Origin: Autumnicola psychrophila
GTDB taxonomy: Bacteria; Bacteroidota; Bacteroidia; Flavobacteriales; Flavobacteriaceae
Length of the DNA: 64,000 nt
Direction of reading: 5' to 3'
Assembly (NCBI RefSeq): GCF_031846645.1
Contig: NZ_JAVRHN010000004.1
Span: 124,001 to 188,000 of the forward strand
The translations under genes and the position numbers were made by a program. The notes below the pieces were generated by a model. That model made no database searches and was not told where the DNA came from. It saw only the letters and a program-made list of their open reading frames with translations. Of this stretch, positions 27,668-35,915 are shown one piece after another. Numbering within the stretch: position 1 is the stretch's first letter; each line of letters starts with the position of its first letter.

Positions 27668-28408
27668 ATGATTCAACCAGTACAAATATTAATTGTTGAG
27701 GACGAAATGATCATTGCCGCAAATATTTCTCTTCAAATTACTGAAATGGGCTATGAAGTGTCAGGTGTTGTTCCAAGGGGGGAAGACGCCTTAAACCATC
27801 TTAGAGACAACCTTCCGGATATTGTTCTCATAGATATTCAGCTTAAAGGTAAGTTAGACGGAATAGAAACCGCACAAAGAATGAGGGAGTTCCATGATGA
27901 ATTAGCAATTATTTATCTCACCGCTAATGCCGACGAGGTTCATTTTAACCGCGCTAAAACTACCAATCCTTTCGCCTTTATTTCAAAACCATTTAAGAAG
28001 CTGGATTTACAACGCAGTATTGAGCTTACCATAAACCAGCTAAAAGATACTACTACGCCTAAAAAATCTAAAATAGAAAATTCAACTTTTGTCTTAAAGG
28101 AATTTCTTTTTATACGCCACCAGGATACGATGGTAAAGGTAGATATTCAAGCCATTAGATATATAGAGGCCGATCGTAATTACTGCCGGATATTTTGTAC
28201 CGAAAAAGAATATTTATTGGTTACAACTCTTAAGGATATGGATAAAAAACTGCCTCAAAGGCATTTCTTCAGGATCCATAGATCTTACATCATAAACCTC
28301 TCCAGAATAGACGAAATAGCAGGCACTCACGTGGTTATTGCTAAAAAAGCCATCCCAATGGCCAAAGGTATGCGACCAGAACTGTTAAAGAAATTGCAGA
28401 CCATTTAG
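27668..28408 (+). CDS. LytTR-family response regulator
   Basis: Two-component response regulator of 246 residues. The receiver domain (about 6-125) has the acid pair Glu11/Asp12, the phospho-acceptor Asp56 and the conserved Lys in FISKPF. A LytTR DNA-binding domain follows (about 145-246; IRYIEADRNYCRIF and HFFRIHRSYIINL are typical blocks). It lies 117 bases upstream of the seven-gene exported-protein operon, on the same strand. The convergent HisKA_2 kinase at the far end of that operon is the likely partner. Such kinase and LytTR pairs are common in flavobacteria. Confidence 0.9.
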   Translation: MIQPVQILIVEDEMIIAANISLQITEMGYEVSGVVPRGEDALNHLRDNLPDIVLIDIQLKGKLDGIETAQRMREFHDELAIIYLTANADEVHFNRAKTTNPFAFISKPFKKLDLQRSIELTINQLKDTTTPKKSKIENSTFVLKEFLFIRHQDTMVKVDIQAIRYIEADRNYCRIFCTEKEYLLVTTLKDMDKKLPQRHFFRIHRSYIINLSRIDEIAGTHVVIAKKAIPMAKGMRPELLKKLQTI

Positions 28409-28525
28409 TCTTAGATAAAGATAATGTCGTTTAGGACATAATTTTAGGTCATTCATCCTAACACGCTTGTATCTAAGTTTTTACTGAAGTAAATTGATTT
28501 GTAAATAATTTTAAATCAGGAAATT

Positions 28526-29287
28526 ATGAAAAATGTCAATCTCTTTGCAGTTCTTATTACAGTTACCATATTGCAGACTGCCAATCTCTTTTGTCAAAAC
28601 ACTAATCAGGCTTTTTGGATACATGAAGATCAGGTAAAACCTTCTATGTTAAAAGATTATGAAGCCCTCACCAAAGATTTTATTAAAGCCTGTAAGGAAC
28701 ACGATCTTAAAGATGCAGACTGGGCTACAGCGCGTATTGAGGGAGGAACCTATTTAACTATTGCTCCCATTAATAGTATGGCCGATTTTGACAAAAACCC
28801 TATGGCTCCTTTAGCTGAAAAAATGGGAGAAGAAAACTTTAAAGAGATATTTAGACGATTTGATAAATGCTATGATATCCATCGCGATTATATAGTGGAT
28901 TTGATAGAGGATATGTCATATATGCCTGATGGTGTTACCACAAATACTGTGGGAGAAGATTACAGGAAATGGCATTTTTTTCACGTTGCACCACAAAATG
29001 TGTCTAGTCTTCGAACTAAAATGATGGAAGTTAAAGCCCTCTACGAAAAAAAAGGTGCTAAACAAAACTTCAGGATCTATCGCAATGGTTTTGGAAGTTC
29101 AGGAGATTATTTTCTCGTAGTAATTTCAGCAAAAGATGCACAATCATACGCAATAACATCTAAAGAAACAGACGAAATTTTGGGAGAAGAAGGTGAAAAA
29201 TTATTTGATGAAATGATGCTATACGTTCATAAATATGAATCTAAAACTGGCCGTATGCGCCCAGATTTAGCTTATACCGCTAATTAA
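28526..29287 (+). CDS. Exported two-domain alpha/beta-barrel-like protein
   Basis: Unrecognised protein of 253 residues with a signal peptide (about 1-24, ending LFCQN). It appears to hold two repeats of one domain. The first begins AFWIHEDQVKPSMLKDYEAL and the second KWHFFHVAPQNVSSLRTKM. Each has a strand, a helix carrying Lys/Tyr, and a later strand (GTYLTIAPI and GDYFLVVIS). This pattern suggests ferredoxin-like dimeric alpha/beta-barrel domains, as in ABM or EthD proteins; that is inference from strand order. First gene of a tight seven-gene operon; the gene at 31255 looks like a relative. Confidence 0.7.
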   Translation: MKNVNLFAVLITVTILQTANLFCQNTNQAFWIHEDQVKPSMLKDYEALTKDFIKACKEHDLKDADWATARIEGGTYLTIAPINSMADFDKNPMAPLAEKMGEENFKEIFRRFDKCYDIHRDYIVDLIEDMSYMPDGVTTNTVGEDYRKWHFFHVAPQNVSSLRTKMMEVKALYEKKGAKQNFRIYRNGFGSSGDYFLVVISAKDAQSYAITSKETDEILGEEGEKLFDEMMLYVHKYESKTGRMRPDLAYTAN

Positions 29288-29297
29288 ATCAGCACCT

Positions 29298-29708
29298 ATG
29301 AAAAGCTTACTCCTTTATTGTATCCCTTTATTTACTATACTAGTTTCTTCAAACTACCTGCGTGGTCAGGACAAAAGTGATCAGGTTATTGTAAAACAGG
29401 TATATGAGGTTTTGCAGAATAAGAATGTGACTTCAAATGAGATTGCGGCCTTAACAAACCACAAAAATTGGGATGAAATCGAAGATACAAAATCAACTAA
29501 CCACTCCATTTCTCTAAGAGCAATTATAAAAAATGAATGGCAGAGCATCCTATTCAAAAATCTCAGTTTCCAGCTATCAGATAACAATAAGATAATAGTT
29601 ACCGGCATAGTAAATGGGCGCAAATCAACAGAATGTGAATATGTCTCCACGAGATTTAAACATTACTGGTCTTTAAAAGATGGAAAAGTAATAGGTTTTC
29701 TGGAATAA
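29298..29708 (+). CDS. Exported small NTF2-like protein
   Basis: A 136-residue protein with a signal peptide (about 1-24). The mature part ends in KHYWSLKDGKVIGFLE, the final strand pattern of SnoaL/NTF2-like domains, also seen at the ends of the proteins at 29725 and 32517. Catalytic residues cannot be named. It starts 10 bases after the previous stop and 16 bases before the next gene, so it is part of the operon. Function unknown; a binding or isomerase role for a small hydrophobic molecule is possible. Confidence 0.65.
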   Translation: MKSLLLYCIPLFTILVSSNYLRGQDKSDQVIVKQVYEVLQNKNVTSNEIAALTNHKNWDEIEDTKSTNHSISLRAIIKNEWQSILFKNLSFQLSDNNKIIVTGIVNGRKSTECEYVSTRFKHYWSLKDGKVIGFLE

Positions 29709-29724
29709 CAAAAAACATACACTC

Positions 29725-30249
29725 ATGAAGGAATTAGCATCATTGGGGCTCGCAGTAGTCATATTTATAGCCTGTAATCAACAAAGCAAACGCTACACTC
29801 AGCAATCACCAGAAATAGAAATTTACAAGGAGGTATTGGAAGCCTATGAAGAAAGGGATTGGAAAGCTATGGAAGCACATTATGCCGACTCCGCTAAAAT
29901 AATTAACAACGTGATGGAAAAAGATGCTAAAAACTTAAAGCAATTTTTAGCACAAAAAAAAGAAGATGCGATCCAATTTTCAAACTGGGATTTTGCAGTT
30001 ACTCAATCTGAGTATGAGATGGTGGTTAACGATGAGGGCGAAACCTGGGTAAATTTTTGGGGAATATGGAAAGGCACTTATAAAGCAAATAATAAAGTTT
30101 ATACCATTCCTACTCATATTACCACACAATTTGTTAATGAGAAAATAGTGCGGGAATTTGGTTACTGGGATGTTTCGAAATTGACAAAAGATATTCAGGA
30201 GGCTAAGATTGATGAAATAAGCTCTTCAGAAGAAATACCCGAGAATTAA
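29725..30249 (+). CDS. NTF2-like (SnoaL fold) lipoprotein
   Basis: A 174-residue lipoprotein: a hydrophobic leader ends in FIAC with the lipid-bearing Cys near residue 17. The mature part has the NTF2 pattern: an opening helix (YKEVLEAYEERDWKAMEAHY), then ADSAKI, a central strand pair around WVNFWGIWKG and a last strand THITTQFVNEKIV. The domain forms a cone with a pocket for small ligands in known relatives. It is likely tethered in the periplasm beside the other exported operon products. Its ligand is unknown. Confidence 0.72.
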   Translation: MKELASLGLAVVIFIACNQQSKRYTQQSPEIEIYKEVLEAYEERDWKAMEAHYADSAKIINNVMEKDAKNLKQFLAQKKEDAIQFSNWDFAVTQSEYEMVVNDEGETWVNFWGIWKGTYKANNKVYTIPTHITTQFVNEKIVREFGYWDVSKLTKDIQEAKIDEISSSEEIPEN

Positions 30250-30283
30250 GCTGTTATTACACTATTACTAACTAAAAGCGGAG

Positions 30284-31225
30284 ATGATGAAGACAGTAGG
30301 AATTATAGGCGGTTCGGGCTTTATTGGAAGCTACATAACCAGGAAATTTTTGGAAGAAGCTTACGAGGTAAAAGTCTCGGTAACCAATATCCATAAGAGC
30401 GAAAATTATCAGCATCTTTTTGATCTTCAAAATTCAGAAAACCTGAACATCAGGACCTTTAAGTTGGAGGATCTGGATACATTAAAAGATTTTATAAAAG
30501 ATTGCGAGATCGTAATTCACAGTGGCACTCCCTTTCAACTGGATGTAAAAGATCCGCAAACTGAACTTTTTGATCCTACTATAAAAGGAACCCAAAATTT
30601 TCTTGAAGCAATAAGCGAAGTTTCGAATATTGAAAAAGTAGTTTTTATTGCATCTGTTGCAGCCTGGAATACCAATTTCCCTATGCCGGCAGGCGGCAAA
30701 AGCTTTGCCGATACTTTTGATGAAAAAGAGGACAGGTACACCAGTGAAGATAGTCATCCATATTCTCAAGCCAAATTTATTGCCAACCAGGTTGTTGAGA
30801 AATTCATCGCAGATAACCCAGAACTTCCATTTGAAATTTGTTCTGTTTCCCCCGTAATGGTAATGGGCAAATCTTTGTCTAATAGAGAAGACTCCACCTC
30901 TACTGGCTTGCAGTTTCTTATAAAAAACAAATTAGCGCCAGATGATTTTATTCAAAGGCTCTACGATAATAATGTTCCTTTTGCCGTGGTTGATGTTGAA
31001 GATGTGGCTAATGCCACATACCAGGCGGCCACGAAAAAGGGGTTACACTGCAAAGATTACCTTTTAACGAGTGAAACCTATAAAGTATGGGATATTCACC
31101 AAATGCTGAATCATAAAGAACCCAAAGAAAAAGCACAAATCGTCTATAAAAACGATCTCGCAAAAACGGATTTAGGAATTCAGTTCAGGCCAGTAAGAGA
31201 AACCCTGAGGAGTTATTCTAAATGA
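30284..31225 (+). CDS. Extended SDR, dihydroflavonol/cinnamoyl-CoA reductase-like
   Basis: Cytosolic NAD(P)-dependent extended short-chain dehydrogenase of 313 residues. The N-terminal loop GIIGGSGFIGSYITRKF (6-22) binds the cofactor. The catalytic pair is in the Y-x3-K motif of HPYSQAKF, with a Ser in FIASVAAW. Overall it resembles the dihydroflavonol and cinnamoyl-CoA reductase branch, which reduces carbonyls on aromatic compounds. It is the only clear oxidoreductase within the operon. The exact substrate cannot be inferred. No signal peptide, unlike most neighbours. Confidence 0.82.
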   Translation: MMKTVGIIGGSGFIGSYITRKFLEEAYEVKVSVTNIHKSENYQHLFDLQNSENLNIRTFKLEDLDTLKDFIKDCEIVIHSGTPFQLDVKDPQTELFDPTIKGTQNFLEAISEVSNIEKVVFIASVAAWNTNFPMPAGGKSFADTFDEKEDRYTSEDSHPYSQAKFIANQVVEKFIADNPELPFEICSVSPVMVMGKSLSNREDSTSTGLQFLIKNKLAPDDFIQRLYDNNVPFAVVDVEDVANATYQAATKKGLHCKDYLLTSETYKVWDIHQMLNHKEPKEKAQIVYKNDLAKTDLGIQFRPVRETLRSYSK

Positions 31226-31254
31226 GAAATTACCGAAATTAAAACATACTAATC

Positions 31255-31932
31255 ATGAAAAAGTTACTAATTATTATGGCATTAATGCTGGTTAGCAATA
31301 CCGGTATAGCCCAGGATAAACTTTATTTAATTTTCGAATTTATGAAAGTAGATAATGAGCAGGAACAAGCCTATATGGAAACCGAAGCATTCTGGGAAGA
31401 AATTCACGTACAACGCGTTAAAAATGGAGATATTTTGGGCTGGGATCTTTGGAGTTTACAGCCTGGTGGAGAAGATCAGGGCTATCAATACCTAACCGTA
31501 AATATTTATAATGATCCCTTAAAAATGATGAGCAATGCCGGGAATTTTGAAGCCGCCCTTAATGCAGCTTATCCAGACATGCCAGAAGATGATCTAAATG
31601 AAAAATTCTACAACACCGCAAAATCAAGAGACCTGGCAAAACGTATATATCTCGAACAAATAGCGGTTACCAAAGGGGATTTTGGTATGCCCCTGGGAAC
31701 AGTTGCAGCAATTAATTTAATGAAAGTTCCCCAGGAAAATTATAGCATTTTTGAGCAAAATGAATCAGAACTTTTCCAGCCCATGCATCAAAAAGAAGTG
31801 GATGATGGCTTCAGGGCAAATTGGGATTTACTGCGTTATATGTTGCCTGCGGGAAGTGATGTTTATGCCACCCATATCACCGTAGATATGTATGAAAATT
31901 ACGAACAACTTTTTAGCTCCTGGGATAACTAG
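31255..31932 (+). CDS. Exported alpha/beta-barrel-like protein ending at an in-frame amber codon
   Basis: A 225-residue exported protein (signal peptide about 1-19) related in layout to the first operon gene: strand KLYLIFEFMKV, a helix with many acidic residues, then YQYLTVNIY, and a second unit starting AINLMKVPQENY. The frame is cut by TAG at 31930, but the same frame stays open for 34 more codons to TAA at 32035-32037. That extension reads like coding sequence (GPALSEEQLGKIEEAL). The full protein was probably 260 residues and one base change (for example CAG to TAG) truncated it; a sequencing error or stop read-through are alternatives. Confidence 0.7.
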   Translation: MKKLLIIMALMLVSNTGIAQDKLYLIFEFMKVDNEQEQAYMETEAFWEEIHVQRVKNGDILGWDLWSLQPGGEDQGYQYLTVNIYNDPLKMMSNAGNFEAALNAAYPDMPEDDLNEKFYNTAKSRDLAKRIYLEQIAVTKGDFGMPLGTVAAINLMKVPQENYSIFEQNESELFQPMHQKEVDDGFRANWDLLRYMLPAGSDVYATHITVDMYENYEQLFSSWDN

Positions 31933-32072
31933 GGACCAGCTTTATCTGAAGAACAGCTTGGAAAAATTGAAGAAGCATTGACAATGCGTGATTTAAAATA
32001 TAGATACATGGCTACGCTTCAAAGAAAGGTGCGGTAAAAATAAACAGATCTATTATTTAAGGAATTTCAATT

Positions 32073-32477
32073 ATGGAAAAGTCAAACCAAAAGCCTGAGT
32101 ATTTTTTACTCAGGCCAGAAGTAGAAAAATCTTATGGCTATTCACATGCTGTAAAAATTGGAAACAGCATAAAAATTTCCGGTGCCGTGAGTATGGACAT
32201 TGAAGGCAATCCTACCGCTGTGGGAGATTTTGAACAACAAATGAAAAACTGCTATTCCGATTTGGAGAAAGTGCTGAAACACTATAACTCCAGCTTTGAC
32301 GATGTGATTGTAGAAAACATTTTCACCACCAACATGCCCAATTTTCTGGAATTTGCAGGTTATAGAACTAAAATTTACAAAACGCATTTTCCTACCGGAT
32401 CCTGGCTGGGCGTAAAAGAACTGGCACTACCAGAATTTTTAATTGAAATAGAACTGGAAGTGCATAAAACGCATTAG
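32073..32477 (+). CDS. RidA family protein
   Basis: A 134-residue RidA/YjgF/UK114 protein, a homotrimer in known cases that hydrolyses reactive enamine and imine intermediates. Blocks SHAVKIGNSIKISGAVSMD, EKVLKHYNSSFDDVI and FPTGSWLGVKELALPEFLIE match; the usual substrate-binding Arg before the last strands is not obvious, as the loop reads FAGYRTKIY. It has no signal peptide and so works in the cytosol with the SDR protein. Presence in this operon hints that the pathway handles an imine, enamine or similar unstable compound. Confidence 0.85.
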   Translation: MEKSNQKPEYFLLRPEVEKSYGYSHAVKIGNSIKISGAVSMDIEGNPTAVGDFEQQMKNCYSDLEKVLKHYNSSFDDVIVENIFTTNMPNFLEFAGYRTKIYKTHFPTGSWLGVKELALPEFLIEIELEVHKTH

Positions 32478-32516
32478 TCAAAATAATAAACTGCAGATCC
32501 AAAAAAATAAGAAATC

Positions 32517-33356
32517 ATGAACAGTCTAAAAACTAATTATAATATCGTTATCGTGCTATTTGTTTCAATATTTTCCTTTCAAACAAATGCTCAAAGTGCA
32601 GCAGTTGACCAATTGCATCAACTTTATATCAAAACTATAAATACAGGCGATCCTGATAATTTAAACACCTTATATACTGATAATGTTTCCATTCGGAATT
32701 CGGATGGGAGTTTATTAACAGGACTTAATAATGTTAAAAAACAATACCAAGCCACATTCGATAACGGGAAGTACAATATCACTCTAAAAACTATAGAAGA
32801 ACAAGACTTGAATGAAGATTATATGTTTGTAAGTGGCTCTTTTGTCTTTACCAAAATTGATGAACCTGAGGCAATTCAAAGAGGCACATTCGTAAACATT
32901 TTGAAAAATATAGATGGCGAATGGAAAATTTATAAAAGCTATCGATATCCTGAAATTACCAACAATAAAAGTATTGTTGATGGCCTTTACAAATCCTTTG
33001 CACAGGGTGATATTCCTTCTGTTCTGGAAGCAATGGACGAAGAAATTATCTGGAACGAAGCAGAAGGTAACGCCTACGCCGATGGTAACCCATACATAGG
33101 TCCAGAGGCCGTTTTAAAAGGTGTTCTCGAGAGGGTTGGAGCAGAACATGAATACTTCAAACTTGAAGACATTGAACTACATGAAGTGAGCAACAATCAA
33201 GTATTGGCCACTTTACGCTATGATGCTAAAGTTAAAGAAACGGGAAAAACTTATAACGCACAAGTTGCTCACCTTTGGACTTTAAAAGATGGAAAAGTTA
33301 GTGCCTTTCAGCAATATGTAGATACTAAAAAATTAAATGATGCCATGAGCAAATAG
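32517..33356 (+). CDS. Exported protein with two NTF2-like domains
   Basis: A 279-residue protein with a signal peptide (about 1-26, ending TNAQS) and two SnoaL/NTF2-like domains. Domain one spans about 28-145 (VDQLHQLYIKTINTGD to GEWKIYKSYRY). Domain two spans about 150-279 (GLYKSFAQGDIPSVLEAMDE to HLWTLKDGKVSAFQQYVD). The second has the Trp-Asn-Glu-Ala-rich loop typical of SnoaL-like proteins. It is the last gene of the operon, facing the sensor kinase gene tail to tail. Function unknown; a binding pocket for a small ligand in each domain is likely. Confidence 0.75.
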   Translation: MNSLKTNYNIVIVLFVSIFSFQTNAQSAAVDQLHQLYIKTINTGDPDNLNTLYTDNVSIRNSDGSLLTGLNNVKKQYQATFDNGKYNITLKTIEEQDLNEDYMFVSGSFVFTKIDEPEAIQRGTFVNILKNIDGEWKIYKSYRYPEITNNKSIVDGLYKSFAQGDIPSVLEAMDEEIIWNEAEGNAYADGNPYIGPEAVLKGVLERVGAEHEYFKLEDIELHEVSNNQVLATLRYDAKVKETGKTYNAQVAHLWTLKDGKVSAFQQYVDTKKLNDAMSK

Positions 33357-33407
33357 GAAAATTCTGCAGGCTCCTCAACGTTTAAATCACAATTATCGGG
33401 TATAAAA

Positions 33408-35369
33408 TCAGGAAGATCCATCTACTTTAAAATTAAAGAAATATTGAGTGCCAGGAGTATAAATCACCTTCATAGTTCCATCTAATTGTCGCGTAAGTAG
33501 GTTAATAAGATTTTTTCCGAAACCCGTTCCTTTTGCAGGTTCTCCTTCGGTTTGTCCTATACCATTGTCCATTACTAATAATTGAATTTCGTGATCCGAT
33601 ATTATATCTAAATCGATTGTTATTTCTCCCGCTTTATTATTCGGAAATGCATATTTAAGACTATTCGTTAATAATTCATTCACTATTAATCCCAAAGGGA
33701 CAGCGGTATCAACATCAAGGTGTAATTCTGGCATTTCGTAGTGGATCTTAATACGCTCTTCTTCTCCAAAAGAATCAAGAATATGACTTCCCAGATTTAT
33801 AAAATAATCTTTCATTTCAATAGAAGACAGATATTCGTTCTGGTATAATCGCTGATGAATAATACTCATAGAATATACCCTGTTTTGACTCTCCTTCATC
33901 GCACTTATAATATTAGGATCTTTTATTTGAGCCGTCTGCAATGCTAAAAGGCTTGAGACTACTTCAAGGTTATTTTTTACCCTGTGATGTATCTCTTTTA
34001 ATAAAAACTCCTTTTCTTTATTTTTTATTTTCAATAGCTTATTCTTCTTACGATTATTGCTGAAACTTATGAAAAGTACCAATAGCATGAGGAATAACAA
34101 ACCCGCGATTAGACTTATTAAATTTTGATTTGTTTGCTGCTGCTGCAGCTCAGTTTTCTGCAATTGAATAGTATTCTCCTTTTGGGTAACATTAAATTCT
34201 GTTTGGAGTTGAGAAATACGTTGATCTGCTTCCGCAGTAAAAACGATGCTATTCAGTGAATCATACTTATTAATTGAATGAAAAGCATCTTCAAATTGTT
34301 CATTCTCTGCATAAGCTTGTCCCAAGCTCCTATAAGCTTTACTCAAGAAAAAGCCATCTCCAAAATTTGGGGTGGCAACCTCAATAGACTTTTGAATATT
34401 TTCTATTGCAGCAGGATAATTTTCATTCTGGTTTTGCAACTCTCCAACAGCAAGATAGGAACGCATAAGCATAAAAGCATTATCTAAAAGATATGCATAT
34501 TTTATCGCATTTTTTCCGGCTGCTTCAGCTTCACTAAATTGATTTAGAAAGACATTAAGATCTACAAGTGAAATATAGACATCACTCAAATTATTATAAA
34601 AGCCATAACGTTCCCCAATTTCTATGGAATGGTCATAATATTCCATAGCCTTATCGTACTGCTGAAGGCTTAGGTAATTATTTCCAACTACGTAAAGAGT
34701 AAAATCGTAATCAAGATCAATTGTATTTCCTTCTTCAAAATAAGAAAGTGACTTTAATCCATAATCAAGACCTTCCTCAAATTTACCTTGTTTCCAAAGC
34801 AAATTACTGAGATCACTATATGCAAGGCCGATTGCTTTTTTGTCATTCAACTTTTCTCCTAAACTCAAGGACTCCAGGGCGTAATCTGCAGCTTTGCCTA
34901 ACTGTCCCCTTCGTTCATATACATAGCCCAATTGAGTGTTCAAGAAAGCCAGATCGCTTTCCTTTACTTTTGTTTTGGCCACTTTAAGAACTGCTTCTGC
35001 TAAATCTAATTTTTCCTGTCTTAATAATATGGAACCTTCAGTAATTTGGAATCTTCCATGCCAAAGGCTGTTGTTTTTTTTTGAAGTAAGTTCTAATCCT
35101 TTTTTTGTAAATTCCAGTGCAGTACCCAAATTTCTGGTATGCCAGTAATAGGCAAGATCATTTAAGACTTCAAATTTTAGACTATCCCTGTCTATTTTAG
35201 TCAGAGCATTTTCCAGCTCTTGTAAATAGGAAATTCCAAAATTATTAGATTCTACAAATACTTTTTTATATGGATCAGGTTTATTAAAATTAAAGATTTG
35301 TCCATAGGTTAAAGGACTGGCTAGCGATAATGAGAAAAATGCTAAAATGATTTGCTTCTTTAAAATCAA
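33408..35369 (-). CDS. TPR-containing HisKA_2 sensor histidine kinase
   Basis: A 653-residue sensor kinase. A signal peptide (1-23) is followed by about 350 residues of tetratricopeptide repeats in the periplasm, a coiled region with many Gln, one membrane helix (about 417-436) and the HisKA_2 box KEIHHRVKNNLEVVSSLLA with phospho-His461. A HATPase domain follows, with NELLTNSLKYAF, DNGIG and GTGFGKNLINLL. HisKA_2 kinases often signal to stand-alone LytTR or receiver proteins, so the regulator at 27668 is the probable partner. Periplasmic TPR repeats may sense a product of the exported operon in between. Confidence 0.9.
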   Translation of the reverse strand: MILKKQIILAFFSLSLASPLTYGQIFNFNKPDPYKKVFVESNNFGISYLQELENALTKIDRDSLKFEVLNDLAYYWHTRNLGTALEFTKKGLELTSKKNNSLWHGRFQITEGSILLRQEKLDLAEAVLKVAKTKVKESDLAFLNTQLGYVYERRGQLGKAADYALESLSLGEKLNDKKAIGLAYSDLSNLLWKQGKFEEGLDYGLKSLSYFEEGNTIDLDYDFTLYVVGNNYLSLQQYDKAMEYYDHSIEIGERYGFYNNLSDVYISLVDLNVFLNQFSEAEAAGKNAIKYAYLLDNAFMLMRSYLAVGELQNQNENYPAAIENIQKSIEVATPNFGDGFFLSKAYRSLGQAYAENEQFEDAFHSINKYDSLNSIVFTAEADQRISQLQTEFNVTQKENTIQLQKTELQQQQTNQNLISLIAGLLFLMLLVLFISFSNNRKKNKLLKIKNKEKEFLLKEIHHRVKNNLEVVSSLLALQTAQIKDPNIISAMKESQNRVYSMSIIHQRLYQNEYLSSIEMKDYFINLGSHILDSFGEEERIKIHYEMPELHLDVDTAVPLGLIVNELLTNSLKYAFPNNKAGEITIDLDIISDHEIQLLVMDNGIGQTEGEPAKGTGFGKNLINLLTRQLDGTMKVIYTPGTQYFFNFKVDGSS

Positions 35370-35915
35370 GGATCATAGTATTGAAGGTCCTAATAAATAT
35401 AACATTAAATTACTGTTTTTAAGCCTCTTATTAGCTTATTGCTTTAAAGTACCCTAAAGTAAATACAGCACAAGTCTATTCTAAAAGCTTTTACACGGTC
35501 AATTGCTACCAGATAGTCAGCATTTCTAACCCCGTTCCTGTACCTCAATATTCTTCAATTTACGGGGATGATGCCACGTTTCAAATCATGTTGAATAATT
35601 ACATTCGCCTCTTAAGAGTGAAAATATTTTAGTTTTTGAATATAAATTTAAAAGAACTCATTATGTAAACCGATTATTATTTAATTGACAACGACGAACT
35701 TAAAGCTCTGAAAATTAAATTGTTTCAAAAAATTAGGTATATTTAATAAGAAGCGCACGCTGGGTTTCCGATAAGGTATTTCTGAAAAAGGCTATACCGG
35801 GCACGGGTTAAAGTAGGGGTTGAAATTTTTATTTCAAATTCAGAATGGTTTACGGTCCGATAAATGACTACTCCGTTTACTTTCAAGCTGAATAATTAAG
35901 CTAAAATATTAAATC
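35370..35915. other. Divergent promoter region, kinase and AraC-type gene
   Basis: These 546 bases lie between two divergently transcribed genes. An inverted repeat TTGAAAT / ATTTCAA (35820-35837) sits about 80 bases before the AraC-type gene and could be its operator. I see no gene. Confidence 0.5.
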
